Assembly (NCBI RefSeq): GCF_037975245.1
Contig: NC_092565.1
Coordinates: 17,403,999 to 17,467,998, forward strand
Direction: 5' to 3'
Origin: Apostichopus japonicus
Lineage: Eukaryota > Echinodermata > Holothuroidea > Aspidochirotida > Stichopodidae
Length of the DNA: 64,000 nucleotides
Under the pieces are notes generated by a model. It saw nothing but the letters and a program-made list of their open reading frames with translations. It did not search any database and was not told the origin of the DNA. Within the stretch, counting starts at the first letter, position 1. Every line of letters starts with the position of its first letter. Position numbers and translations under genes: made by a program. Shown piece by piece: positions 36,701 to 40,110 of the stretch.

Positions 36701-39262
36701 GATAACTAAAATTGGCTTCAAAGAAAGATGTTCCTGTCAGCTGTAACCAAACATTCACTTTGGAGCATGGATTCTTCATTTTAGTGTAAAGGGGATGCTG
36801 AATAATAATTATTTAAATGTACTGCTCATCTGCACAAACAGGAATCTTTTCGGTACAACAGGATCTCGCCAGACTTACAGATTTTATATTTTGAAAGTAT
36901 TTATTTGAGTAGTTTTCTTCATGTCAGAAGATTTAAAATGGAAGTCAGATTCATATCTTCTTTTAAACTTTTCACTGGTCGTTCAAGTAGTTGTTTAATT
37001 CATTTATTCCTTGCCAAAGGCAGAAGGAAGCTATTTGATGGCGATGTGTGTGTGTGTATGTGTGACACCTGTTGTAAATATTTTAACTCAAAAAGAACAT
37101 CTTGGTTTTTTAATTCCAACATGGTATTTGGATCCCCCTTGATAAGTGAAAGAAGCCTATTGCAACTGGTGGAGATCAAAGGTCATTTGAGGTTGACATA
37201 TGTCAAATCTGAAAACTTTTTAAAAACAATTACTATGAAAGGACATATTGGGTATACTGTATGCTAGGTATGTAGATCCTGCTTGGTGAGTACAAGAACC
37301 CTTTTGAAATTGGTAGAGGGTCAAAGATCATCTGAGGTCAACAGAGGTCAAAGCCTGAAAAGGTTGTAAACACGATAATTCTAAAAGTAAGTGTTGCATT
37401 AACTTCATACTTGGTATGTAGAACCACCATGGTCAGCACAGAAATCTTATTTAAATAAACAAAATAAAAACATGATAACCCAAAAAGTGAAGCTTGGATG
37501 AATTTCATACTTGGTAGGTCTGCATTCGTGCAAGAACATTACTGATGACTTGGAGTCAGTAATAGTCAACTTTTGAAAATGTTGTTTGGAAGTGTAAAGG
37601 CCCGGTCACACTACAGCGATATTTTATTGGAATACTATCCGATTTTCCCCGGGGAATCGAAACTGCCAGTTTTTCGTTCGGGTCTTCCAGCCACAGTGAT
37701 AAAGGACCTGATTTGCTATCTGTTGAGCCATTCCGATGTGGAATAGCCCTCTCCTAACTTTTGATATTGACTCCGTTTCATTTTATCGGAAAGCTATCCG
37801 ATTTCTCTTACGATTTTTATCGTTTTTCGATGTGACGTCACTTCAGAATGTAGTCCGTTCCAGAACCCCTCAGATTTGGAGTAGGTATTCGAATATTCCA
37901 CTGAGTTCATTACATTCACTTCCACAAACCTCACTCTTCGGCCTAAAATCGGAAAAATCGGACCGTATTCCGATAAAATATCGCTGTAGTGTGACCGGGC
38001 CTTTACTGTAGAATATTCTCATGCAAAATGTGTCAAGGAATCACTAATCCAACTGGCTTTCTGGTTTTCTAATGTTGATGGATAGAGCTAGTAACATACC
38101 TATAGAACATACCAGACTTCTGTGTATGTATTGACAGGTGACAAGATGATCTTTTTTTATTAAAGGTAACCGTTCCACACCATCAGAACTGTATTCAGAG
38201 GAGAGTGAACAGTACATCTTCCCAGAGGTGACAGTTCATACACTGTCAGAGGCTCCTTCAGATATTGTAGACTCCTACGAGGTTGGAAGTAGCCCACCTA
38301 GCCCCCCTCAAGTGATCCCAGATGTCAGGACCCTGTTAAGCCAGCTACCAGGTACAGCAATTGAAAACGAGCTGGAAACTCAGAATGCAACAAAGAACAC
38401 AGAGGAGGAGGAGGAGGAGGAGGGGCTTGAGGAAGATGTAAAGAAAAAAATTTCTCATGTGGAGGAGGAGAGAAGTCTTAACAAAGAACAAGGAGTAAAC
38501 CAAAATAAGACTTGTTTGAATAATGCAGGGTCAGGTAATTTAGAAAGATACAGAGATGGAAGAAACGATATGGATAAAAGTGCAGACAAGGAAAGTGCAG
38601 ATTGTACAGTTGGTGCTGTGGAGAATCGTGGAGAAGATGGTTATATTCCACCAGGATTGGGTAGTGATGAAGTAAGAGGAGGATATGTCAAAGATGAGGA
38701 CGAGGAGGAGGTGGGATTGGACAGACAGCAAGACCAGAAATTGATGACTCCGACAAGACGATACTTTGATGATAACCAGCCAGCGGTGAGACCAAAAGAA
38801 AGAATAGCTGCAAACTTCAGTCAAGAAGAAGGGATGGCATCTGCATCTCAGGAGGAGAAAGAGACGGAGGAGAAGAAGAGAGAACAGAAGGGAGATGAGG
38901 GCAGAAGCTCAAAGAGAAAACAAATCCAAACTCTTGGAAGCAAGGAAAAGGAACCAGATGATATTAACCAAATGGTTGAAACTGTCTGTGAGGGTCAATC
39001 CACTCCTTCAGAAGATGAGGAGGAGGGGTCAGTGAAAGACATATTTGCCGAGTTGGAAGAAAAGTCTGACTTTTATCGTCTTTCACTCCCGTTGCAAATG
39101 CAGACGGATGGGTTACAGCTGAATGGTCTTGGGGAAGGCATGTCGAATACAGACATTCTACTCACGATATTAAAGAGTCGCATGAGGTATGACAGAGGCG
39201 CCAGAGAATTCATGCGTTGTCTGGGTAACGTTCACCATAGGAGACTATGGTTCTGCTGTTAA
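555..39262 (+). CDS. Munc13/UNC13-family protein (UNC13D/BAIAP3-like), 3' part of gene, 25 exons
   Basis: Spliced model 555-726, 3813-4127, 6130-6246, 7046-7215, 7764-7860, 8208-8257, 8691-8799, 10312-10408, 10904-11004, 11903-11995, 13646-13719, 14101-14212, 15791-15876, 16841-16946, 17107-18006, 20422-20520, 21070-21213, 22256-22444, 26602-26781, 28209-28292, 31099-31167, 34526-34606, 35084-35249, 35906-36022, 38166-39262. Each exon has AG before and GT after it, and every junction keeps frame; residues are numbered from the first full codon (1-1607). Family-like patterns: MHD1-like segment at about 441-566, CVRINNVETL at 949-958, MHD2-like helices at about 1030-1098, LELYTLPTSTIIATYQ at about 1127-1142, and terminal helix ILLTILKSRMRYDRGAREF at 1573-1591. 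Known family role: Rab-linked tethering and SNARE priming at secretory membranes. Odd: long insert at 567-947 and no visible C2 domain after MHD2. Upstream exons, probably including the N-terminal C2 domain, lie outside. Family assignment comes from remembered motifs, not a search. Confidence 0.7.
1257..1727. repeat. Possible fold-back repeat
   Basis: The left end reads gcatgagactcttccgcgga (1261-1280). The right end, read on the minus strand from about 1720, gives a similar gggatgagactgagccggga. T runs lie just inside both ends (1298-1316, 1374-1396; 1687-1696). Matching is partial (about 15 of 20), so this may be a decayed inverted-repeat element or coincidence. Confidence 0.35.
3430..3760 (+). 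repeat. About 80-bp imperfect repeat, 4 copies, with splice-acceptor-like tracts
   Basis: Each unit has a pyrimidine tract ending ttcacag or ttacag followed by tatcca (AG at 3480-3481, 3550-3551, 3631-3632, 3715-3716), then a cttccct segment and a tgtgtattaa-like segment. The array ends about 50-100 bases before the true acceptor of exon 2 (3811-3812). Confidence 0.7.
3813..4127 (+). CDS. Exon 2: Ser/Pro linker then helical start of MUN-like region
   Basis: Acceptor gtgtag ends at 3812; donor gtgagt starts at 4128; phase 0 on both sides; residues 58-162. It opens EDSLYKHALL, passes through a Pro/Ser-rich stretch (about 75-110), then becomes helical (EEMLCSLVREAFRLTEDSH). The last part fits the alpha-helical region after the first C2 domain in Munc13-4/BAIAP3 proteins. 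Four acceptor-like tracts lie just upstream at 3450-3760. Confidence 0.75.
4128..6129 (+). other. Intron 2
   Basis: About 2 kb of AT-rich sequence. The last 500 bases contain a non-LTR retrotransposon 3' end (5605-6075). Nothing else recognised. Confidence 0.5.
5605..6075 (+). mobile_element. 5'-truncated non-LTR retrotransposon 3' end (CR1/L2/jockey-like)
   Basis: The frame 5626-5952 reads HTVLHDLHWLPVKLHIDYKV, then FKCIHGIAPHYLGEH and FWNKLPLNIKNVMSVEMFKT, ending in THLFSLL and a stop. This is the characteristic end of reverse-transcriptase ORFs in this LINE superfamily. The 3' part has gcgctatata and ends in an ATT repeat (about 6048-6070). Only the last 110 or so codons remain, so it is a dead copy. 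Confidence 0.85.
6130..6246 (+). CDS. Exon 3: helical MUN-like segment
   Basis: Acceptor ttcctccag ends at 6129 and donor gtaagc starts at 6247; phase 0/0; residues 163-201. It contains ILVEELLGRLYLIENHIHP and YHHEAFHVAEEDQTH. The pattern of a short helix, then EAFHV, then an acidic turn resembles the N-terminal MUN region of BAIAP3-type proteins. It follows a LINE remnant by about 55 bases. Confidence 0.8.
6439..6690 (+). mobile_element. tRNA-derived SINE
   Basis: The head has an A-box-like tagctcagtggttaacgcc (about 6447-6465) and a decayed B box (about 6483-6500). The body contains cttgcggctttgataagcca (6603-6622) and gagttcctgcttgcaggagg. It ends in a (catacata)n tail to about 6690. Head, unrelated body and simple tail is standard SINE architecture. 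It lies in intron 3. Confidence 0.7.
7046..7215 (+). CDS. Exon 4: helical MUN-like segment
   Basis: Acceptor attaacag ends at 7045; donor gtcagt starts at 7216; phase 0 entry, phase 2 exit; residues 202-257 plus a split Arg codon. Contains YELWQQEERMLVGSFVSQFW and KHMQIMYKELLIKLLR, amphipathic helices with conserved-looking Trp residues. Splicing to exon 5 restores AG|A (Arg258). Confidence 0.85.
7764..7860 (+). CDS. Exon 5: helical MUN-like segment
   Basis: Acceptor tttacag ends at 7763; donor gtaagg starts at 7861. Residues 258-290 include SSRRLLKEFALRYGV, the type of helix with a Leu-rich face and RYG(V/L) end seen in this family before the next helix pair. Phase 2 entry and phase 0 exit agree with both neighbours. 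Confidence 0.85.
8208..8257 (+). CDS. Exon 6: short helical exon
   Basis: A 50-base exon. Acceptor aatttag ends at 8207; donor gtaagt starts at 8258. Encodes SDIYQRAVFLEYLSEE and the first two bases of Glu307, completed by exon 7. It continues the RYGV-SDIYQ pattern from exon 5. Too short to find by ORF length alone; supported by both splice sites and frame. Confidence 0.8.
8691..8799 (+). CDS. Exon 7: helical MUN-like segment
   Basis: Strong acceptor tttcttctag ends at 8690; donor gtaggc starts at 8800. The first base completes Glu307; residues 308-343 contain NFVLNKGYLNTTLNSMTRLR and a loop LPEGGQCYTLE. Exit phase 0. A 32-bp minisatellite occupies the following intron. Confidence 0.85.
8800..10311 (+). 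other. Intron 7
   Basis: 1.5 kb; 9448-10073 is a 32-bp minisatellite. The rest is plain AT-rich sequence. Long minus-strand ORFs here are products of the repeat. Confidence 0.6.
9448..10073. repeat. 32/33-bp minisatellite, about 19 copies
   Basis: The unit is about atgagtacaatagcatgtac followed by attggtatgaat; some units have one extra A (caaat instead of caat), giving 33 bp. Edge units are more diverged (gagtttgag, acttt). Because 32 is not a multiple of three and the minus-strand unit lacks stops, the reverse strand stays open in all frames and yields false long ORFs. Confidence 0.95.
10312..10408 (+). CDS. Exon 8: helical MUN-like segment
   Basis: Acceptor tctcttttcag ends at 10311; donor gtaagt starts at 10409. 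Residues 344-375 (LHLAVTVLCQIQTRCEAKLQ and following), all helix-compatible, then a split Gly376 codon. Phase 0 entry and phase 1 exit. Confidence 0.85.
10546..10683. repeat. 45-54-bp tandem repeat, 3 copies
   Basis: Three copies of ggcatacaaccccag...ccataagctaaatacaactttc in intron 8. The middle copy lacks the cagcccc segment. Simple local duplication. Confidence 0.85.
10904..11004 (+). CDS. Exon 9: helical MUN-like segment
   Basis: Acceptor cttaaacag ends at 10903; donor gtaagt starts at 11005. Two bases complete Gly376; residues 377-409 contain ILLTLLSEASQLVSDLGVD and TDRIVTCIN. Phase 0 exit. Confidence 0.85.
11903..11995 (+). CDS. Exon 10: helical MUN-like segment
   Basis: Acceptor ttacttttcag ends at 11902; donor gtgagt starts at 11996; phase 0/0; residues 410-440 (KCFDNWFYHHRLRLTTELHL and following). 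Aromatic and basic helix followed by a Ser/Pro turn. Confidence 0.85.
11996..13645 (+). other. Intron 10
   Basis: 1.65 kb, containing a tRNA-derived SINE (12391-12795). The remaining sequence is unremarkable. Confidence 0.5.
12391..12795 (+). mobile_element. tRNA-derived SINE with LINE-like tail
   Basis: The head ttgtcaagtggttaaggcag (12402-12421; A box) and ggttcaagccc (12446-12456; B box) resemble a Leu/Ser-type tRNA. The body includes gggcaaggcactttatctcc and cacccaggtgtataaatggg, and the end actatataagtgtctaatat resembles LINE 3' ends. A 19-base segment around gccagatcattgcgttg is duplicated inside. The acceptor stem does not pair, so this is not a working tRNA gene. Confidence 0.75.
13646..13719 (+). 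CDS. Exon 11: start of MHD1-like region
   Basis: Acceptor cttggatag ends at 13645; donor gtaaga starts at 13720. Residues 441-464 (ISKLVIWIQNEVLDWQHQYF and following) plus a split Ser465. Phase 0 entry, phase 2 exit. The segment before and through exon 14 fits the family's first Munc homology region. Confidence 0.85.
14101..14212 (+). CDS. Exon 12: MHD1-like region
   Basis: Strong acceptor cctgtttctcag ends at 14100; donor gtgagt starts at 14213. The first base completes Ser465; residues 466-502 contain YSVDVNSIACHSFYKKLMVD and VRKLYNLIQ. Phase 0 exit. The VDxxxI...FYKKL pattern is reminiscent of UNC13-family helices before the Ala-Val-Asp motif. Confidence 0.85.
14213..15790 (+). other. Intron 12
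   Basis: 1.6 kb. A tRNA-like stretch at about 14680-14735 (tagctcagttagtatgact and ggttccaactc) may be a decayed SINE head. The ORF at 14777-15124 has no recognisable content. Confidence 0.4.
15791..15876 (+). CDS. Exon 13: MHD1-like region with S-T-A-D motif
   Basis: Acceptor tttttcattgcag ends at 15790; donor gtgagc starts at 15877. Residues 503-530, YVGSTADLITLARKLDKLSQ then AWSHI. Family members carry an S-(A/S)-A-V-D motif at the equivalent place, followed by a helix ending in a Trp/Pro turn. Ser531 is split with exon 14. Confidence 0.85.
16841..16946 (+). CDS. Exon 14: end of MHD1-like region
   Basis: Acceptor tgttttcacag ends at 16840; donor gtaagc starts at 16947. Residues 531-566: SQETWRFLFIQLAHRWLKQI then RKDLHKFIKYSVEKDD. 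Matches the position of the family helix that follows the Trp-Pro-Asp/Glu turn. Phase 0 exit into the long exon 15. Confidence 0.85.
17107..18006 (+). CDS. Exon 15: 300-residue exon, disordered insert plus helical block
   Basis: Acceptor ctccacag ends at 17106; donor gtaagt starts at 18007; phase 0/0; residues 567-866. About 567-779 is rich in Ser, Pro, Glu, Asp and Asn with no clear fold (for example SPPQRTLPSSAKFSPSFGSA). From 780 the sequence is helical: SGSVFDFLTMMSCTSQFLKE, then LPESRDFFAGGDFEALRRRL and an acidic segment. In UNC13D-type proteins only a short linker lies between the MHD1 end and the CV-N-(D/N)-E block, so most of this exon looks like an insertion. Antisense ORFs here are shadows. 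Confidence 0.85.
18881..20167. mobile_element. Non-autonomous DNA transposon with TTAA at both ends
   Basis: The left end AGGAATTGTCTGGTGG (18881-18896) and the right end, read on the minus strand, AAGGATTGTCTGGTGG (20167 leftward) form inverted repeats. TTAA flanks both ends (18877-18880 and 20168-20171), as expected from TTAA-targeting (piggyBac-type) transposition, although TTAA is palindromic and could be part of the repeat. The inside holds a 282-bp tandem duplication and no transposase. Confidence 0.7.
19350..19915. repeat. 282-bp tandem duplication inside transposon
   Basis: gcagaatgtagcac is at about 19367 and again 282 bases later. Shared landmarks are gcttcgcagaactgtccgat, ggagctggatagcgcgatgt, gagtctgctgttaaaa and atttcaccggaaatta. 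Copies differ by scattered substitutions and small indels (about 88-90% by eye). Confidence 0.85.
20422..20520 (+). CDS. Exon 16: hydrophobic helical segment of the insert
   Basis: Acceptor ctttttccag ends at 20421; donor gttaga starts at 20521; phase 0/0; residues 867-899 (ILETLMPLYAVSLLAMDLCS then TPALVAKKLISDK). One strongly hydrophobic helix, probably buried rather than membrane-spanning given its context. Confidence 0.8.
21070..21213 (+). CDS. Exon 17: Cys/His-containing segment before MHD2 block
   Basis: The acceptor is a nearly pure C run (21050-21067) followed by AG; donor gtgatt at 21214 is weak. Phase 0/0; residues 900-947, VLDFVNEMHMSYNLPHCRHQ then GCNVYVNRKDDYICDRFEP. It carries three Cys and several His, but spacing does not match a known zinc finger that I recognise. 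Confidence 0.8.
21214..22255 (+). other. Intron 17
   Basis: 1 kb of AT-rich sequence without recognisable elements. The donor gtgatt is weak. Confidence 0.5.
22256..22444 (+). CDS. Exon 18: CVRINNVETL block before MHD2
   Basis: Acceptor ends at 22255 (catag); donor gtaaga starts at 22445; phase 0/0; residues 948-1010. MCVRINNVETLSSSKIWLFQ corresponds to the family block L-C-V-x-x-N-(N/D)-x-E that precedes MHD2. An acidic loop (RRGEDEDGEG) and helix LEDLHSAQINILAYK follow. Its ATG is internal, not a start codon. Confidence 0.85.
22445..26601 (+). other. Intron 18, longest intron
   Basis: 4.2 kb. It holds poly-C runs (24460-24470, 25158-25170), a poly-G run (25721-25735), a GT-rich copy of the dispersed half-site repeat family (about 26255-26420) and minus-strand ORFs at 22968-23400 with no family match that I recognise. 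No extra exon is needed: the residues either side align with relatives without a gap. Confidence 0.5.
26255..26480 (+). repeat. Dispersed repeat family, copy A (diverged)
   Basis: ccttcctgtaagcaaaggaa, a GTGTGTGTGTG run and tgtgacacatgct match the head of the copies at 31490 and 37000 (ccttgccgagggtagaagga, gtgtgtgtatgtgacacttg). The following acttggaatac resembles their tcatacttggtat segment. Confidence 0.5.
26602..26781 (+). CDS. Exon 19: core of MHD2-like domain
   Basis: Acceptor tacatttacag ends at 26601; donor gtaagt starts at 26782; phase 0/0; residues 1011-1070. MRPYLTCLHNHLMVLSTWLY then HLFCSTLWEMIMQ. This is the best family match in the gene: in UNC13-type MHD2 a helix with P-L-(M/L)-x-(F/Y)-L-(D/E) and L-x-x-L-x-x-x-L is followed by N-F-x-x-x-L-x-x-L-W. 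The 4.1-kb intron before it is the longest in the model. Confidence 0.9.
26782..28208 (+). other. Intron 19
   Basis: 1.4 kb, with a purine-rich tract at 27768-27889. ORFs across that tract on both strands are low complexity. Confidence 0.5.
27768..27889. repeat. Purine-rich GGGGAGA tract
   Basis: About 120 bases almost entirely A and G on the + strand, with many runs of three or more G. Such tracts can form triplex or G-quadruplex structures; that is inference. Confidence 0.8.
28209..28292 (+). CDS. Exon 20: MHD2-like domain
   Basis: Acceptor aaatatag ends at 28208; donor gtgagt starts at 28293; phase 0/0; residues 1071-1098 (DISDTVKIIPQLAKKSEQFA then GRLIQFVA). Continues the MHD2 helices. 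No ATG, and too short to stand out as an ORF. Confidence 0.8.
30225..30410 (+). repeat. Dispersed repeat family, copy B
   Basis: 30290-30400 matches 37150-37255 closely (agaagcc, actggtgga, tcaaaggtcatttgaggttg, acatatgtcaaatctgaaaa, aaggacatattggg). It contains AGGTCAAAGGTCA at 30317-30329. Confidence 0.85.
30837..30988. repeat. 76-bp tandem duplication
   Basis: Two copies of tttgcaggt(a/t)gat(g/a)tgaa followed by tgctgggttgaaattttcat; tgcagg starts at 30865 and 30941. Confidence 0.9.
31099..31167 (+). CDS. Exon 21: short MHD2-like exon
   Basis: Acceptor atcttggcag ends at 31098; donor gtaaat starts at 31168; 69 bases, phase 0/0; residues 1099-1121 (KLLKEFTQEPYGRLSSEKCL then ILG). It fills the family position where a helix is followed by a G-(L)-(S/P)-x-x-x-L loop (F-F-H-A-x-G-x-G-L in relatives). 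Placed by splice sites, phase and this pattern. An alternative upstream ATG ORF covering it is not used. Confidence 0.7.
31168..34525 (+). other. Intron 21
   Basis: 3.4 kb, of which about 31490-32410 is the dispersed half-site repeat. An open stretch at 33792-33953 has an acceptor before it but is out of phase and lacks a donor. Nothing else recognised. Confidence 0.5.
31490..32410 (+). repeat. Dispersed repeat family, copy C (longest)
   Basis: The head ccttgccgagggtagaagga plus gtgtgtgtatgtgacacttg is followed by diverged modules of roughly 150 bases, each with catatttggtatgtaggtt-like, tggtggaggtcaaaggtcat-like and aaaaccttgtaaacacgata-like segments. Half-sites include aggtcaatggtca (31891-31903). 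Confidence 0.7.
34526..34606 (+). CDS. Exon 22: end of MHD2-like domain
   Basis: Acceptor ttctctacag ends at 34525; donor gtaagt starts at 34607; phase 0/0; residues 1122-1148 (QPILKVLELYTLPTSTIIAT then YQKILAQ). Relatives carry L-x-L-x-x-x-x-(S/T)-x-x-L-I-x-x-Y just before the C-terminal C2 domain. Confidence 0.85.
35084..35249 (+). CDS. Exon 23: segment where a C2 domain would be expected to begin
   Basis: Acceptor tattccttcag ends at 35083; donor gtaagc starts at 35250; phase 0 entry, phase 1 exit; residues 1149-1203 plus split Asn1204. NWSSGYLHSSCGFLSQALLD then FLSLNLHQKRKCFTVSHLST. The opening G-x-L resembles the G-x-L-T-V start of the family's last C2 domain, but no beta-strand pattern or Asp-rich calcium loop follows. 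Confidence 0.8.
35906..36022 (+). CDS. Exon 24: hydrophilic linker
   Basis: Acceptor tcttttgtag ends at 35905; donor gtgagg starts at 36023; phase 1/1; residues 1204-1242 plus split Gly1243. Contains TSKEEWTLGVVNEMMERRLL and then a Gly/Ser/Thr-rich end. No domain recognised. Confidence 0.75.
37005..37560 (+). repeat. Dispersed repeat family, copy D
   Basis: Same head as copy C (ttccttgccaaaggcagaag and gtgtgtgtatgtgtgacacc), then at least two modules. AGGTCA half-sites at 37335-37340 and 37345-37350 are spaced by four bases. The ORF at 36905-37267 is an accident of this repeat. Confidence 0.8.
37594..38006. mobile_element. MITE with long terminal inverted repeats
   Basis: The left end GTAAAGGCCCGGTCACACTA and the following cagcgatattttat are matched exactly by the reverse complement of the right end (about 34 bases). 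A further 25 or so match with a few mismatches (ggaatac, tccgatttt). TA lies next to AAGGCCC at both ends, compatible with TA target duplication but not proof. 413 bp, no coding potential. Confidence 0.9.
38166..39262 (+). CDS. Exon 25: terminal exon, acidic disordered tail and conserved C-terminal helix
   Basis: Acceptor tttattaaag ends at 38165; phase 1 entry; stop TAA at 39260-39262; residues 1244-1607. Most is Glu/Asp/Lys/Arg/Gln-rich and probably disordered, with a run of consecutive Glu (about 1321-1328) encoded by a GAG/GAA repeat near 38400. Residues 1572-1600 (DILLTILKSRMRYDRGAREF then MRCLGNVHHRR) match the last helix of UNC13 proteins, where L-x-x-R-x-x-x-D-x-x-A-x-x-F-V-x-L is typical. 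The long minus-strand ORF at 38540-38824 is a shadow. Confidence 0.85.
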
Positions 39263-40110
39263 GAACTAACTGCATCACTAGCAGGTCAGTACTGTTGACT
39301 TTTCTTTCATTCATTGACTATGAATGGTTTACATTTTTAATTGCAACTTGGTCATTGAAGCATTGTCAAGTTCTTAGAATTTCAAGAGTAAACTATAAGA
39401 GCCCCATAGGGGATTAGTGAAATAATTTAAAATGCAATTAATTTTCTGATTAATATAAAATGTTAGTACTTAGGCATTGACATAACCAATATGTATTCAT
39501 AAATATACCTGAAATCCATTTTTCTATTTTTTATATTTCTGTCTCATGCAAGGGTAACGTATAGCCATCGTGAATACGATTGCATTGATATAGGCTCAAA
39601 ATCAAATTATTCTCCTAACTAGGGATGTGTATCATTTCTTACAGGAGGATTTCAATTTAGGGGTTTAGAGAGGTGGACAAATTTGCTGGAAGGACATTGA
39701 AAGTTTACAGAAAATGTATAAACCACAAATTTTTGCATTATATTGTAGAAACAATTGCCCATTCTTCTTTTGCACACATTCCTTGAAAAATGTAGAATTG
39801 CAAGATCATCTCATGCTCCCACTCCCCCAACCCTCCCACCAACAACCAACCTGCAAACCACTTTGACGCTTTTACCAAAACGATTTTATAATCACTGTAG
39901 ATCTGAAATCCAGTTAGCATATCAACAGTAATTGACCCAACATCTCTTTGTTATATTATATAGTATTAAAGTTATTGGATGTCCAGTAGCAGTGGACATT
40001 GTAACTACATTTGCAAACAAATAGAGGTAAATGTAACCAGATAACATTTAATAACTTCCCTTTCCACTACATCCTTAGGAACATCTAAATCAGGTTTGCA
40101 TAATAAAGAG
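39263..40110 (+). other. Probable 3' UTR and downstream sequence
   Basis: AT-rich sequence after the stop codon with no ORF worth noting. An AATAAA at 40102-40107 is a possible poly(A) signal, and an ATTAAA near 39965 is another; the true cleavage site cannot be fixed from sequence alone. Confidence 0.3.

Larger units (their letters stand above)
36023..38165 (+). other. Intron 24
   Basis: 2.1 kb. Contains repeat copy D (37005-37560) and a MITE (37594-38006). No C2-encoding exon was seen here on inspection. Confidence 0.5.

Noticed and set aside
36905-37267. 120-codon ORF as a possible missing C2 exon
   Set aside because: It lies in the dispersed GT-headed repeat and has no C2 pattern.
38540-38824. 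Minus-strand ORF of 94 codons
   Set aside because: Antisense of the acidic low-complexity part of exon 25.
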